DNA from: Streptacidiphilus jeojiense
Lineage (GTDB): Bacteria > Actinomycetota > Actinomycetes > Streptomycetales > Streptomycetaceae
DNA length: 64,000 bases
Direction: 5' to 3'
Assembly (NCBI RefSeq): GCF_000719095.1
Contig: NZ_JOEH01000019.1
Location: 1 to 64,000, forward strand
Shown: positions 8,123 through 16,370 of the stretch, piece by piece
How the letters are laid out: each line of letters starts with the position of its first letter
Position numbering within the stretch: position 1 is the first letter of the stretch
Program-made: the position numbers and the translations under genes
Notes under the pieces: model-generated
Databases searched by the model: none
Seen by the model: the letters and a program-made list of their open reading frames with translations, nothing else
Told to the model about the DNA's origin: nothing

Positions 8123-9195
8123 CGACCGCCGCCCCGGTGCGGCTGGACACCGCGCTCACCCGCCTGGTCGGCGTCCGCCACCCCATCGTCCAGACCGGCA
8201 TGGGCTGGGTCGCCGGCCCCCGCCTGGTCACCGCGACCGCCCGGGCCGGCGGCCTCGGCATCCTCGCCTCAGCGACCATGACGCCCACTCAACTACTGGC
8301 AGCGGTACGGGAGGTGAAGGAGCGCACGGACGCACCCTTCGGGGTGAACCTGCGCGCGGACGCGGGGGACGCGGCCGAACGCGCCGAGATCATCGCCAAG
8401 GAGGGCGTCCGGGTTGCCTCCTTCGCCCTGGCCCCCTCGCGCGAGCTGATCGCCAGGCTCAAGGACGCCGGCGTGGTCGTCATCCCCAGCATCGGCGCGC
8501 GGCGGCACGCGGAGAAGGTCGCCGCCTGGGGCGCGGACGCCGTCCTGGTCCAGGGCGGCGAGGGCGGCGGACACACCGGCGCGGTGGCGACCACCGTACT
8601 GCTCCCCCAGGTCGTGGACGCCGTGGACATCCCGGTCATCGCCGCCGGCGGCTTCCGCGACGGCCGGGGCCTGGTCGCCGCGCTGGCCTTCGGAGCGGCC
8701 GGCATCGCCATGGGCACCCGCTTCCTGCTCAGCTCCGACAGCACCGTCCCGGACGCGGTCAAGGCCCGTTACCTCGCCGCCGGGGTCAACGACATCACCG
8801 TCACCACCAAGGTCGACGGCCTGCCGCACCGGATGCTCCGCAGTGAGCTGGTCGCCACCCTCGAACAGGCGGGACGCACCCGCTCGCTGGTCCGGGCGCT
8901 GCGTCACGCGGCCGCCTTCCGCTCCGTCTCCGGGCTCTCCTGGCCCGCGATGATCCGCGAAGGTCTGGCCATGAAGCACGGCCAGGACCTGACCTGGAGC
9001 CAGGTGCTGCTGGCCGCCAACACCCCGATGCTGCTGAAGGCCGCGATGGTGGACGGCCGCACCGACCTCGGGGTGATGGCCTCCGGCCAGGTCGCCGGAC
9101 TGATCGAGGACCTGCCCTCGGTGCGGGAGCTGATCGATCGGATCATGGCGGAGGCGGGGGTGGCGCTGGCGGGGGTGGCGGGGGCGGTGGTGTAG
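8119..9195 (+). CDS. ipdC: IpdC, flavin-dependent oxidoreductase of the nitronate monooxygenase fold
   Basis: A 358-aa TIM-barrel flavoprotein of the 2-nitropropane dioxygenase/nitronate monooxygenase superfamily. FMN-binding signatures are QGGEGGGHTG (145-154), AAGGFRDGRG (175-184) and GAAGIAMGTRF (192-202). In steroid degraders IpdC acts on the 5-hydroxy-HIC-CoA intermediate before EchA20 opens the ring. Databases often call it only a nitronate monooxygenase; its position directly after ipdB supports IpdC. The C-terminus ends in an Ala/Val-rich run, and a large hairpin repeat begins 23 bases after the stop. Confidence 0.85.
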   Translation: MTTAAPVRLDTALTRLVGVRHPIVQTGMGWVAGPRLVTATARAGGLGILASATMTPTQLLAAVREVKERTDAPFGVNLRADAGDAAERAEIIAKEGVRVASFALAPSRELIARLKDAGVVVIPSIGARRHAEKVAAWGADAVLVQGGEGGGHTGAVATTVLLPQVVDAVDIPVIAAGGFRDGRGLVAALAFGAAGIAMGTRFLLSSDSTVPDAVKARYLAAGVNDITVTTKVDGLPHRMLRSELVATLEQAGRTRSLVRALRHAAAFRSVSGLSWPAMIREGLAMKHGQDLTWSQVLLAANTPMLLKAAMVDGRTDLGVMASGQVAGLIEDLPSVRELIDRIMAEAGVALAGVAGAVV

Positions 9196-9217
9196 GACTT
9201 CGGGTGCGGGTTGTGCA

Positions 9218-9310
9218 TGGCTTGTCGCGCAGTTCCCCGCGCCCCTAGGGGCTGCAACTCGCCCACAGTGGGTCAGTTGCAGCCCCGCAGGGGCGCGGGG
9301 AACTGCGCGA
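9218..9310. repeat. Nested inverted-repeat element, copy 1, between convergent genes
   Basis: Perfect 22-bp outer arms (9225-9246 with 9289-9310) enclose a perfect 12-bp inner stem (9248-9259 with 9275-9286) and a small CCCAC/GTGGG tip. The right arm touches the stop codon of the ArsR gene. The left end from 9218 shares about 34 bases with 61741-61774, so it is a dispersed repeat as well as a probable bidirectional terminator. Similar CGCAGTTCCCCGCG-type repeats are common between Streptomyces genes. Confidence 0.85.
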
Positions 9311-10285
9311 TCAACCCCCCACCAGCGAATCCCCAACCTCCGTACGCCGGTACACCACCCGCCGTCCCACCCTCGTCCCCGCCACCAGCTCCGCGTCGCG
9401 CAGCACCGCCAGGTGCCCGCCGATCGTGCCGAGGGACTGCCCGAGGTGCGCGGCGAGCTCGCTGCTGGTGGCCGGGCGGTCCAGCTCCCGCAGGATCGCC
9501 GCGCGGCCGGCGCCGATTAGCCGGTCCAGGGCCCGCCGGGGGCGTCCCTCCGCGGGGCCCGAGGCCGCCCCGCGGGCCGGGTAGACCAGGGCGTAGCGGT
9601 CCCCCGGGCCCTCGCAGAGCCAGGTGCCCCGGGACAGGGCGCTCACCGGGACGAACAGCATGCCGTCGTCGCCGATCCGGCGGTCGGGGAAGTCCTGGTC
9701 GCTGAAGCGGATCGCGTCCGCGCCGACCCAGGCGCTGCGGCGGCTCATCCGCTCCAGCGCATGGGGCCAGCCGTAGGCGGCCAGCAGTCCGGCCCGGTAG
9801 GTGACGTCCCGTTCCAGCAGTGCTCGGCGTCGCGGCCAGTCCGGTTCCACGGAGCCGGTCCAGACCGAGCGGAACAGCTCGACGGTGCGCGCGAACCAGT
9901 CCCGGCCGGTGAGCCAGGACAGGTCGTGCTGCTCCCAACTGTGCTGCACCGACAGCTCCAGTTCGGCGCGCACCTCCTGGTCGGAGAACGGCCGGAGGGC
10001 CGCCAGTTCCTCGGCGAGGGTGGTGCGCATCCCGCCCGGCGGCGGTGCGGTGACGAACAGCGGCAGCCACTTGGTCGAGCTGATCAGCCGGACCAGGCCC
10101 GCGGCGAAGGGGTCGGCGTCGAGGACCGCCCGGAACGCGCCGTGGTGCCGGGCGTACCAGGACTCCATCCAGAGGTCGCAGTGGTCCGCCTGCAGCACCT
10201 TGATCGACCCCAGCGTCTCGGCCAGCGGGGACAGCGCGAACCGGGACCGCGACAGGGCCAGCGGGGTCAGCCGCAGCAGGGTCAT
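9311..10285 (-). CDS. ArsR-type transcriptional regulator with long N-terminal domain
   Basis: A 324-aa protein. The last 75 residues form a winged helix typical of ArsR/SmtB regulators (ALDRLIGAGRAAILREL, then SSELAAHLGQSLGTIGGHLAVL, then a wing ending GRRVVYRRT). The first 240 residues resemble the DUF5937-type region found ahead of such HTH domains in actinobacteria (from memory). No metal-binding cysteine pair of classic ArsR sensors is visible, so the signal is probably not a metal. The gene is divergent from the MFS gene at 10345, and its GGAGG ribosome-binding site lies within a palindrome that may be its operator. It interrupts the steroid cluster. Confidence 0.8.
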   Translation of the reverse strand: MTLLRLTPLALSRSRFALSPLAETLGSIKVLQADHCDLWMESWYARHHGAFRAVLDADPFAAGLVRLISSTKWLPLFVTAPPPGGMRTTLAEELAALRPFSDQEVRAELELSVQHSWEQHDLSWLTGRDWFARTVELFRSVWTGSVEPDWPRRRALLERDVTYRAGLLAAYGWPHALERMSRRSAWVGADAIRFSDQDFPDRRIGDDGMLFVPVSALSRGTWLCEGPGDRYALVYPARGAASGPAEGRPRRALDRLIGAGRAAILRELDRPATSSELAAHLGQSLGTIGGHLAVLRDAELVAGTRVGRRVVYRRTEVGDSLVGG

Positions 10286-10306
10286 CTTTCGCCTCCTGCC
10301 GAAAGA
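10285..10306. promoter_or_regulatory. Inverted repeat in the ArsR/MFS divergent promoter
   Basis: Seven-base arms TCTTTCG and CGAAAGA are separated by eight bases. The repeat overlaps the ArsR start codon and encloses its GGAGG ribosome-binding site. The MFS start lies about 40 bases away on the other strand. This is a plausible autoregulatory operator; the protein-site link is inference. Confidence 0.5.
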
Positions 10307-10344
10307 ATAGTGCGCGTCCCACCGGGGCCCGCAGACTGCCGCCC

Positions 10345-11616
10345 ATGCCCTCCCTCTCGCTCCAGCGCTTCGCCCTGCTCGGGCTGCCGAACTTCCGCTG
10401 GTTCTTCACCGGCCAGCTGGTGTCCCTGCTGGGCTCGTCGATGGCCCCGGTGGCGCTCGCGTTCGCGGTGCTCAACGCCTCCGGGAGCACCGGCGACCTC
10501 GGCATCGTGGTCACCGCGCGAATGGTGCCGCTGCTGGGCTTCCTGCTGCTGGGCGGCGCCGTCGCGGACCGGTTCCCGCGCCGGACGGTGCTGCTGCTGG
10601 CCAACCTCGGTTCGGGGGTCACCCAGGGCGGGGTGGCCGCGCTGCTGCTGACCGGGAGCTACTCGCTGGGTCCGATCGCCGCGCTGAGCCTGCTCAACGG
10701 CGTCCTGGACGCCTTCACCACCCCGGCACTGCGCGGCGTGCTGCCGCAGCTCGTGGACCGGGACCGGCTGCGGCAGGCCAATCCGCTGCTGGGCTCGATG
10801 CGCAATGCCACCAAGATCCTCGGCCCCAGCCTGTCCGGCGTCCTGGTGGTGGCCTTCGGCGGCGGGCCCGCCATCGCCTTCGACGCGCTCACCTTCCTGC
10901 TGGCGGCGCTGTGCCTGGCCCGGCTCAGCCTCACCGACCGGATGCCGGCCGCGCGGGGCACCGGCATGCTGACCTCCCTGCGCGAGGGCTGGACCGAGTT
11001 CCGCCGCATCCGCTGGGTCTGGACGGTGGCGCTGTCCTTCTGCGTGATCAACCTGGTGCAGGTCGGCACCTGGCAGATCCTCGGCCCCTCGCTCACCAAG
11101 CAGGTCAGCGGTGAGGCCGCCTGGGGCTTCGTGCTCAGCGCCAGGGGCGTCGGACTGCTGCTGACCAGCGCGCTGATGTACCGGGTGACGGTCCGTCACC
11201 TGCTGCGGCTGGGACAGTCGGTGACGGCACTCGGGGCACTGCCGCTGCTGGCGCTGGGCGCCGGGCTGCACGCCCCCTGGCTGATCGCGGCCGCCTTCGT
11301 CGCCGGTCTGGGCTCCTCGGTGGTGGGCATCGGCTGGGACACCTCGCTGCAGGAGCACGTCCCGGCCGAAGTGCTGTCCCGGGTCTCCTCCTTCGACGAC
11401 CTGCTGTCCTACCTGGCCATCCCGATCGGCCAGTTGAGCGTGGGACCGCTGGCGCACGCCTTCGGCGGCTTCCGGGTGGCCACCGCCGCCGGTGTGGTCT
11501 ACGCGGTCGCGGCGGTGGCCCCGCTGGCCTCCGCCGCCGTGCGGCGGCTGCCACACGGCGATCCGGAGCCGGACGGGGCGACGCCGGCGGCCTCCGTCAC
11601 TACAGGCGCTCGATGA
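10345..11616 (+). CDS. MFS transporter embedded in the steroid cluster
   Basis: A 423-aa major facilitator with about 12 hydrophobic segments. The N-terminal FRWFFTGQLVSLLGSSMAPVA and the cytoplasmic loop DRFPRRTVLL after helix 2 are typical of the MFS_3/enterobactin-exporter-like drug efflux group. It is divergent from the ArsR gene, which probably controls it. Its 3' end overlaps the 3' end of fadA6 by 17 bases (convergent), so it is physically locked into the steroid island. It could export a toxic compound or a steroid intermediate; the sequence does not decide. Confidence 0.83.
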   Translation: MPSLSLQRFALLGLPNFRWFFTGQLVSLLGSSMAPVALAFAVLNASGSTGDLGIVVTARMVPLLGFLLLGGAVADRFPRRTVLLLANLGSGVTQGGVAALLLTGSYSLGPIAALSLLNGVLDAFTTPALRGVLPQLVDRDRLRQANPLLGSMRNATKILGPSLSGVLVVAFGGGPAIAFDALTFLLAALCLARLSLTDRMPAARGTGMLTSLREGWTEFRRIRWVWTVALSFCVINLVQVGTWQILGPSLTKQVSGEAAWGFVLSARGVGLLLTSALMYRVTVRHLLRLGQSVTALGALPLLALGAGLHAPWLIAAAFVAGLGSSVVGIGWDTSLQEHVPAEVLSRVSSFDDLLSYLAIPIGQLSVGPLAHAFGGFRVATAAGVVYAVAAVAPLASAAVRRLPHGDPEPDGATPAASVTTGAR

Positions 11617-12757
11617 TGGTCACATTGGCCTGGCCGCCGCCCTCGCACATGGTCTGCAGGCCGTAGCGGCCGCCGGTGCGCTCCAGCTCGTGCAGCAGGG
11701 TCGTCATCAGCCGCACGCCCGTCGCACCCAGCGGGTGGCCGAGGGCGATGGCGCCGCCGTTGACGTTCACCCGGGCCGGGTCGGCGCCGGTCTCCTTGAG
11801 CCAGGCGAGGACGACCGGTGCGAAGGCCTCGTTGATCTCCACCAGGTCCATGTCGTCGATGCTCATCCCGGTCTTCTTGAGCGCGTAAGCGGTGGCCGGG
11901 ATGGGGGCGGAGAGCATCCGGATCGGGTCCTCGCCGCGCACCGAGAGGTGGTGCACCCGGGCGCGCGGGGTCAGCCCGTACTCGGCGACGGCGCGCTCGG
12001 AGGCGATCAGCATCGCCGACGCACCGTCGGAGACCTGGGAGGAGACCGCGGCGGTCAGCCGGCCGCCCTCGGTCAGCGGCTTCAGCTGGGCCATCTTCTC
12101 CAGGGTGGTGTCCCGGCGCGGGCCCTCGTCCTGCCGCACCTCCCCGTACGGGGCGATCTCACGGTCGAAGCGGCCCTCGTCGATGGCGCGGGCCGCCCGC
12201 TGGTGCGACTGGAGGGCGAAGCGCTCCATGTCCTCCCGGGAGACGCCCCACTTCTCGGCGATCAGCTCGGCGCCGTGGAACTGGTTCACCGGCTGGTCGC
12301 CGTAGCGCTCGCGCCAGCCGATGGAACCGGCGTACGGGCCCTCGGTGAGGCCCAGCGGCAGCGCCGCCTCGCGCGAGGAGTAGGCGATCGGGATCTGCGA
12401 CATGCTCTGGGTTCCGCCGGCCACCACCAGGTCGCTGGTGCCGGACATCACCGCCTGCGCCGCGAAGTGGACCGCCTGCTGCGAGGAGCCGCACTGGCGG
12501 TCGATGGTGACGCCGGGCACCTCCTCGGGCAGCCCGGCCGCCAGCCAGCTGGTGCGGGCGATGTCCCCGGCCTGCGGGCCGACGGTGTCCAGGCAGCCGA
12601 AGACCACGTCCTCGACCAGTGCCGGGTCCACCCCGGACCGCTCGACCAGCGCCTTCAGCACATGGGCGCCCAGGTCGGCGGGGTGGGCGGTGGCCAGGCC
12701 GCCGCGGCGACGGCCGACGGGAGTGCGGACGGCTTCGACGATGTAGGCCTCGGGCAT
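11600..12757 (-). CDS. fadA6: Acetyl-CoA acetyltransferase (thiolase) FadA6
   Basis: A 385-aa type II thiolase. The acyl-accepting Cys is in DRQCGSS (Cys89), the His in GHPLGATG (about His341) and the second Cys in MCEGGG (about Cys371); NEAFAP is also present, so the active site is complete. FadA6 cleaves the open-chain product of IpdAB and belongs to the KstR2 regulon next to kstR2, as here. The ATG at 12757 has a strong AGGAGG ribosome-binding site; the much longer upstream reading frame only crosses the TetR gene. The gene lies 44 bases downstream of the regulator on the same strand. Confidence 0.88.
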   Translation of the reverse strand: MPEAYIVEAVRTPVGRRRGGLATAHPADLGAHVLKALVERSGVDPALVEDVVFGCLDTVGPQAGDIARTSWLAAGLPEEVPGVTIDRQCGSSQQAVHFAAQAVMSGTSDLVVAGGTQSMSQIPIAYSSREAALPLGLTEGPYAGSIGWRERYGDQPVNQFHGAELIAEKWGVSREDMERFALQSHQRAARAIDEGRFDREIAPYGEVRQDEGPRRDTTLEKMAQLKPLTEGGRLTAAVSSQVSDGASAMLIASERAVAEYGLTPRARVHHLSVRGEDPIRMLSAPIPATAYALKKTGMSIDDMDLVEINEAFAPVVLAWLKETGADPARVNVNGGAIALGHPLGATGVRLMTTLLHELERTGGRYGLQTMCEGGGQANVTIIERL

Positions 12758-12801
12758 GGTGGTCGTTCCTCCTGCGGGAGTGGGGTGGCTGATCGGTGGG
12801 G

Positions 12802-13404
12802 TCACTGATGGGTGGTGGAGATGCCGTCGAGCAGCATGCTGAGGTACTGGCGGGCGATCTCGCCCGCGTCGTGCCGGCCGCCGGGCCGGTACCAGGAGGC
12901 GGCGACCCAGACCGTGTCGCGGACGAAGCGGTACGCCAGCCGCAGGTCCAGGTCGGCGCGGAAGGCGCCCTCGGCGACGCCGCGTTCCAGCGTCCCCTGC
13001 CAGGCGGCCTCGAAGCGGTTCATCGAGTCGGTGAGGTAGCCGAACCTGGGCTGCCCGGCGAGATGGCGCTCGCGCTGGTAGATGGCGACGGCGTCGCGGT
13101 GCCGGTCGATCTCCCGGAACGACTCGACGACCAGTGCCTCCAGGGTCTCCCGGGGGCCGAGGCCGGCGGCGAGCACGGCGTCGTAGCCGGTCCAGAGCTC
13201 GTTCAGGAAGCCGGAGAGGATCTCGTCCAGCATCGACTCCTTGGAGTCGAAGTGGTAGTAGAGGCTGCCGGCCAGGATGCCGGCGGCGTCGGCGATCTCC
13301 CGCACGGTGGTGGCGTCGTAGCCCTGCCGGGCGAACACCTGGGCGGCTGTGGCCAGCAGCTCGTCCCGTCGGGTGGCCGCCGCCGTTCTCGGCTGGGACG
13401 TCAT
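12802..13404 (-). CDS. kstR2: TetR-family regulator KstR2 of steroid C/D-ring degradation
   Basis: A 200-aa TetR regulator, the size I recall for mycobacterial KstR2. The helix-turn-helix is at about 30-53 (TVREIADAAGILAGSLYYHF), followed by the family KESMLDE segment; the C-terminal ligand domain contains WTGYDAVLAAG and VAASWYRPGG. KstR2 represses the HIP-degradation genes and is released by HIP-CoA. The ATG at 13404 has a GAGGAG about ten bases upstream. An alternative GTG at 13500 would overlap the ipdF stop and add a repetitive PLTTA stretch; this is less likely. The gene is part of an ipdF-kstR2-fadA6 minus-strand operon. Confidence 0.85.
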   Translation of the reverse strand: MTSQPRTAAATRRDELLATAAQVFARQGYDATTVREIADAAGILAGSLYYHFDSKESMLDEILSGFLNELWTGYDAVLAAGLGPRETLEALVVESFREIDRHRDAVAIYQRERHLAGQPRFGYLTDSMNRFEAAWQGTLERGVAEGAFRADLDLRLAYRFVRDTVWVAASWYRPGGRHDAGEIARQYLSMLLDGISTTHQ

Positions 13405-13434
13405 CGCTGCTCGGCTCCTCGTCGCTGCGCTGGG

Positions 13435-13509
13435 GGTCAGTGGTGCTGTGGTCAGTGGTGCTGTGGTCAGTGGTGCTGTGGTCAGTGGTGCTGGGGTCAC
13501 GGGTGCTGG
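13435..13509. repeat. Five tandem copies of a 15-bp unit between ipdF and kstR2
   Basis: Five consecutive 15-base units (GGTCAGTGGTGCTGT type; the last two diverge slightly) fill the gap between ipdF and kstR2 and run over the ipdF stop codon. On the minus strand, in the kstR2 frame, they read as repeated PLTTA. They would be translated only if kstR2 starts at the GTG at 13500. The array is a likely variable-number locus. Confidence 0.9.
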
Positions 13510-14282
13510 CTGCTGACCGAGAGGACCTCACCGGTCAGGTAGGACGAGTATCCGCTCGCCAGGAACACGATGACATTCGCCACCTCCCAGGGCTCGGCCC
13601 AGCGCCCGAACGCCTCCCGGGCCGTCAGCTGCTCCAGCAGCTCCGGCGTGGTGACCTTGACCAGGTGCGGGTGCATGGCCAGGCTCGGCGAGACCGCGTT
13701 CACCCGGACCCCCAGGTCGGCGGCCTCCAGGGCGGCGCAGCGGGTCAGCGCCATCACCCCGGCCTTGGCCGCCGCGTAGTGGGACTGCCCGGCCTGGGCC
13801 CGCCAGCCCACCACCGAGGCGTTGTTGACGATCACCCCGCCGCCGCCGGACGCCCGGAACCGCCGCAGCGCCGCCCGGGTGCAGCGCATGGTGCCGGTGA
13901 GGGTGACGTCGAGGACCCGGTCCCACTGCTCGTCGGTCATCTCCTCCAGTGTCGCCGTCCCGCCCAGCCCGGCGTTGTTGACCAGGATGTCCAGCCGTCC
14001 GTGCCGGGCCTCGGCGAGCTCCAGCAGCGCGGCGACCTGCTGCTCCTCGGTGACGTCGCAGGCGGTGCCGGCGACCCGGTCCGCGCCGAACTCCCCGGCC
14101 AGCGCCTCTACGGTCTCCTTGAGCCGGCGGGCGTGGGCGTCGCCGAGCACCACCGAAGCCCCCTCCTCCAGGAACCGCCGGGCGGTGGCGCCGCCGATCC
14201 CGGCCCCGGCCGCCGCCGTGACCACGGCGCTGCGGCCGTCCAGCAGCCCGTGTGCTGACGGATAGTCAGGTGCGGTGCTCAT
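13497..14282 (-). CDS. ipdF: IpdF-type short-chain dehydrogenase
   Basis: A 261-aa SDR, close to the 262 aa of mycobacterial IpdF (Rv3559c). It has an unusual nucleotide-binding loop TAAAGAGIGGA (22-32) in place of TGxxxGxG, then NNAG (102-105), Ser156 and YAAAK (Tyr169, Lys173). IpdF is needed for beta-oxidation of the propionyl side chain of 5-hydroxy-HIP-CoA. The ATG at 14282 is favoured over an upstream in-frame start, which would extend towards the operator. It is the first gene of the ipdF-kstR2-fadA6 operon and diverges from the enoyl-CoA hydratase gene. Confidence 0.83.
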   Translation of the reverse strand: MSTAPDYPSAHGLLDGRSAVVTAAAGAGIGGATARRFLEEGASVVLGDAHARRLKETVEALAGEFGADRVAGTACDVTEEQQVAALLELAEARHGRLDILVNNAGLGGTATLEEMTDEQWDRVLDVTLTGTMRCTRAALRRFRASGGGGVIVNNASVVGWRAQAGQSHYAAAKAGVMALTRCAALEAADLGVRVNAVSPSLAMHPHLVKVTTPELLEQLTAREAFGRWAEPWEVANVIVFLASGYSSYLTGEVLSVSSQHP

Positions 14283-14323
14283 GACCGGGTCCACCTCTCG
14301 ACGGCCGACTCCCCGCACGTTAA

Positions 14324-14343
14324 CCTACCAAACACTTGTTAGG
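14324..14343. promoter_or_regulatory. KstR2-type operator in the ipdF/enoyl-CoA hydratase divergent promoter
   Basis: An imperfect palindrome with eight-base arms, CCTACCAA and TTGTTAGG, differing at one position. The inner 14 bases (14327-14340) on the minus strand read AACAAGTGTTTGGT. They fit the recalled mycobacterial KstR2 consensus AnCAAGnnCTTGnT with one mismatch. The site lies between two divergent steroid genes and shares a half-site with 5682-5695. Confidence 0.72.
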
Positions 14344-14358
14344 GAAGGAGAGGCCGAG

Positions 14359-15219
14359 ATGCCCGAAGAGACGGACGTCGTCCTCTACGAGCGCCAGGAC
14401 GCCACCGCCCTGGTCACCCTGAACCGCCCCGAGTACCGCAACGCCCAGAACTCGGCGATGACCTACGCCCTGGACCGCGCCTTCTACCGGGCCGCCGACG
14501 ACCCCGAGGTCAAGGTGGTGGTATTGCGCGGCGCCGGACCGCACTTCTCGGCCGGGCACGACATCGGCACGCCCGGGCGCGACGCCCACCTCCCCTTCGA
14601 GCGCAGGGCCTCGCTGTGGTGGGACCACTCGGAGCGGCAGGGCGCCGAGAGCCGCTACGCCCGCGAGTCCGAGGTCTACCTGGGGATGTGCCGGCGCTGG
14701 CGGGAGCTGCCCAAGCCGGTCATCGCCTCGGTCCACGGCGCCTGCGTGGCGGGCGGGTTGATGCTGGCCTGGGTCTGCGACCTGATCGTGGCCGCCGACG
14801 ACGCCTTCTTCGCCGACCCGGTGGTGCGGATGGGCATCCCCGGCGTCGAGTACTTCGCCCACCCCTGGGTGCTGCCGCCGCGGATCGCCAAGGAGTTCCT
14901 CTACACCGGCGAACGGATGACCGCGCAGCGGGCGTACGAACTCGCCATGGTCAACCGGCTGGTCCCGCGCGCCGACCTGCACCGGGAGACGATGGCACTG
15001 GCGGCCCGGATCGCCGAGATGCCCACCATGGGCCTCGCCCTCACCAAGCGCGCGGTCAACCAGGCCGAGGACCTGCAGGGCCTGCACAGCGGCCTGGACT
15101 CGGTGTTCGGCCTGCACCACCTCGCCCACGCCCACAACGCGGAGACCGCGAAGGACTCGCTGGGCGGCATGGACGCCCGCTCCATGAAGGCCGCTGCCGA
15201 AGGGCAGGACAACGGCTGA
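14359..15219 (+). CDS. Enoyl-CoA hydratase of the steroid side-chain beta-oxidation step
   Basis: A 286-aa crotonase-fold protein with the oxyanion segments FSAGHDIGTP (63-72) and HGACVAGGLMLAW (126-138). Its place directly before an acyl-CoA dehydrogenase pair and divergent from ipdF suggests it hydrates the enoyl-CoA made by IpdE1/IpdE2, the role given to ScdE in Comamonas steroid degradation. No such hydratase sits at this spot in the M. tuberculosis cluster, as far as I recall. It also resembles EchA13-type proteins, so the role is inference. A GGAAGGAG ribosome-binding site lies eight bases before the ATG. The stop overlaps the next start (TGATG). Confidence 0.78.
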   Translation: MPEETDVVLYERQDATALVTLNRPEYRNAQNSAMTYALDRAFYRAADDPEVKVVVLRGAGPHFSAGHDIGTPGRDAHLPFERRASLWWDHSERQGAESRYARESEVYLGMCRRWRELPKPVIASVHGACVAGGLMLAWVCDLIVAADDAFFADPVVRMGIPGVEYFAHPWVLPPRIAKEFLYTGERMTAQRAYELAMVNRLVPRADLHRETMALAARIAEMPTMGLALTKRAVNQAEDLQGLHSGLDSVFGLHHLAHAHNAETAKDSLGGMDARSMKAAAEGQDNG

Positions 15220-16370
15220 TGGATCTTCAGATCGGTACTGAGGAACAGGAGTTCCGCGCCGAGGCCCGCGACTGGCTGCGCCGGCACGTCCCGGCGCGAC
15301 GGCTGCCCTCGCTGGAGACCGCGGCCGGCTTCGCCGCCCACCGCGCCTGGGAGCAGCAACTCCACGCGGACCGCTGGTCGGTGGTCTCCTGGCCGCGGCG
15401 GTACGGCGGCCGGGACGCCACGCTGCTGCGCTGGCTGCTCTTCGAGGAGGAGTACTACGCCGCCGGGGCGCCCGGGCGGGTCAGCCAGAACGGCATCAAC
15501 CTGCTCGCCCCCACCCTGTTCGAACACGGCACCGAGGAGCAACGGGCCCGCATCCTCCCGGACATGGCGAGTGGAACGACCGTCTGGGCCCAGGCCTGGT
15601 CCGAGCCCGGGGCCGGCAGCGACCTGGCCGCCCTGCGCTCCACCGCGACCCGCACCGAGGGCGGCTGGCTGCTGGATGGCGCCAAGACCTGGTCCTCCCG
15701 GGCCGCCTTCGCCGACCGCGCCTTCGGCCTGTTCCGCTCCACCCCGGTGGAGCAGTCCGGGGCCCGGCACCGCGGCCTCACCTATCTGATGTTCCCGCTG
15801 GACGCACCGGGGGTGACGGTCCGTCCGATCGGCCGGCTGGACGGGAAGCCGGCCTTCGCCGAGATCTTCCTGGACGGCGTGCTGGTCCCGGACCGGGACG
15901 TGATCGGCGAGGCCGGCCAGGGCTGGCGGGCCGCGATGAGCACGGCCGGCAACGAGCGCGGGCTGACCCTGCGCAGCCCCGGGCGCTTCCTGGCCGCCGC
16001 CGACCGCCTGGTGGAGCTGTGGCGCCGGCTCGGGGACCCCGGCGACACGGCGATGGCCGAGCGGGTCGCCGACGCGGTGATCGGCGCGCGGGCGTACCAG
16101 CTCTCCGCCTTCGCGGCGGCCTCCGGCGAGGGCGGGCCGACCGGAGCGGCGTCCAGCCTCAACAAGCTGCACTGGTCCGAACTGGATCTGACGCTCCATG
16201 AGACGGCGCTGGACCTGTTGGGCCCCGAGGGCGAGTTGGCCGACGTCGAGGAGTGGTCCGAGGGCTATGTCTTCGCCCTGGCCGGACCGGTCTACGGCGG
16301 CACCAACGAGATCCAGCGGGACATCGTCGCCGAGCGGCTGCTCGGCCTGCCGAAGGGGCGGCGCGGATGA
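15219..16370 (+). CDS. ipdE1: Acyl-CoA dehydrogenase, IpdE1-like subunit
   Basis: A 383-aa acyl-CoA dehydrogenase, close in length to IpdE1 (FadE30, 385 aa as recalled). The flavin-contacting AQAWSEPGAGSDL (124-136) and the C-terminal YGGTNEIQRDIVAERLLG are complete. Glu246 in NERGL lies where the catalytic base of IpdE1 is reported. IpdE1 and IpdE2 form a heterotetramer that dehydrogenates the propionyl side chain of 5-hydroxy-HIP-CoA. The gene is coupled by overlaps to the hydratase before it and the smaller dehydrogenase after it. A FadE17-type role is the alternative. Confidence 0.78.
   Translation: MDLQIGTEEQEFRAEARDWLRRHVPARRLPSLETAAGFAAHRAWEQQLHADRWSVVSWPRRYGGRDATLLRWLLFEEEYYAAGAPGRVSQNGINLLAPTLFEHGTEEQRARILPDMASGTTVWAQAWSEPGAGSDLAALRSTATRTEGGWLLDGAKTWSSRAAFADRAFGLFRSTPVEQSGARHRGLTYLMFPLDAPGVTVRPIGRLDGKPAFAEIFLDGVLVPDRDVIGEAGQGWRAAMSTAGNERGLTLRSPGRFLAAADRLVELWRRLGDPGDTAMAERVADAVIGARAYQLSAFAAASGEGGPTGAASSLNKLHWSELDLTLHETALDLLGPEGELADVEEWSEGYVFALAGPVYGGTNEIQRDIVAERLLGLPKGRRG

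Noticed and set aside
9218..9310. Possible insertion-sequence end or attachment site
   Set aside because: No transposase or integrase gene and no target duplication nearby; the element repeats at another convergent gene end and fits a terminator-type repeat.
13435..13509. Possible CRISPR array
   Set aside because: Units are 15 bases with no spacers; this is a simple tandem repeat. No other array-like repeat was found.
11600..13531. A 643-codon frame that would extend FadA6 upstream
   Set aside because: The extension runs through kstR2 in another frame, while the ATG at 12757 has an AGGAGG site and the normal thiolase N-terminus.
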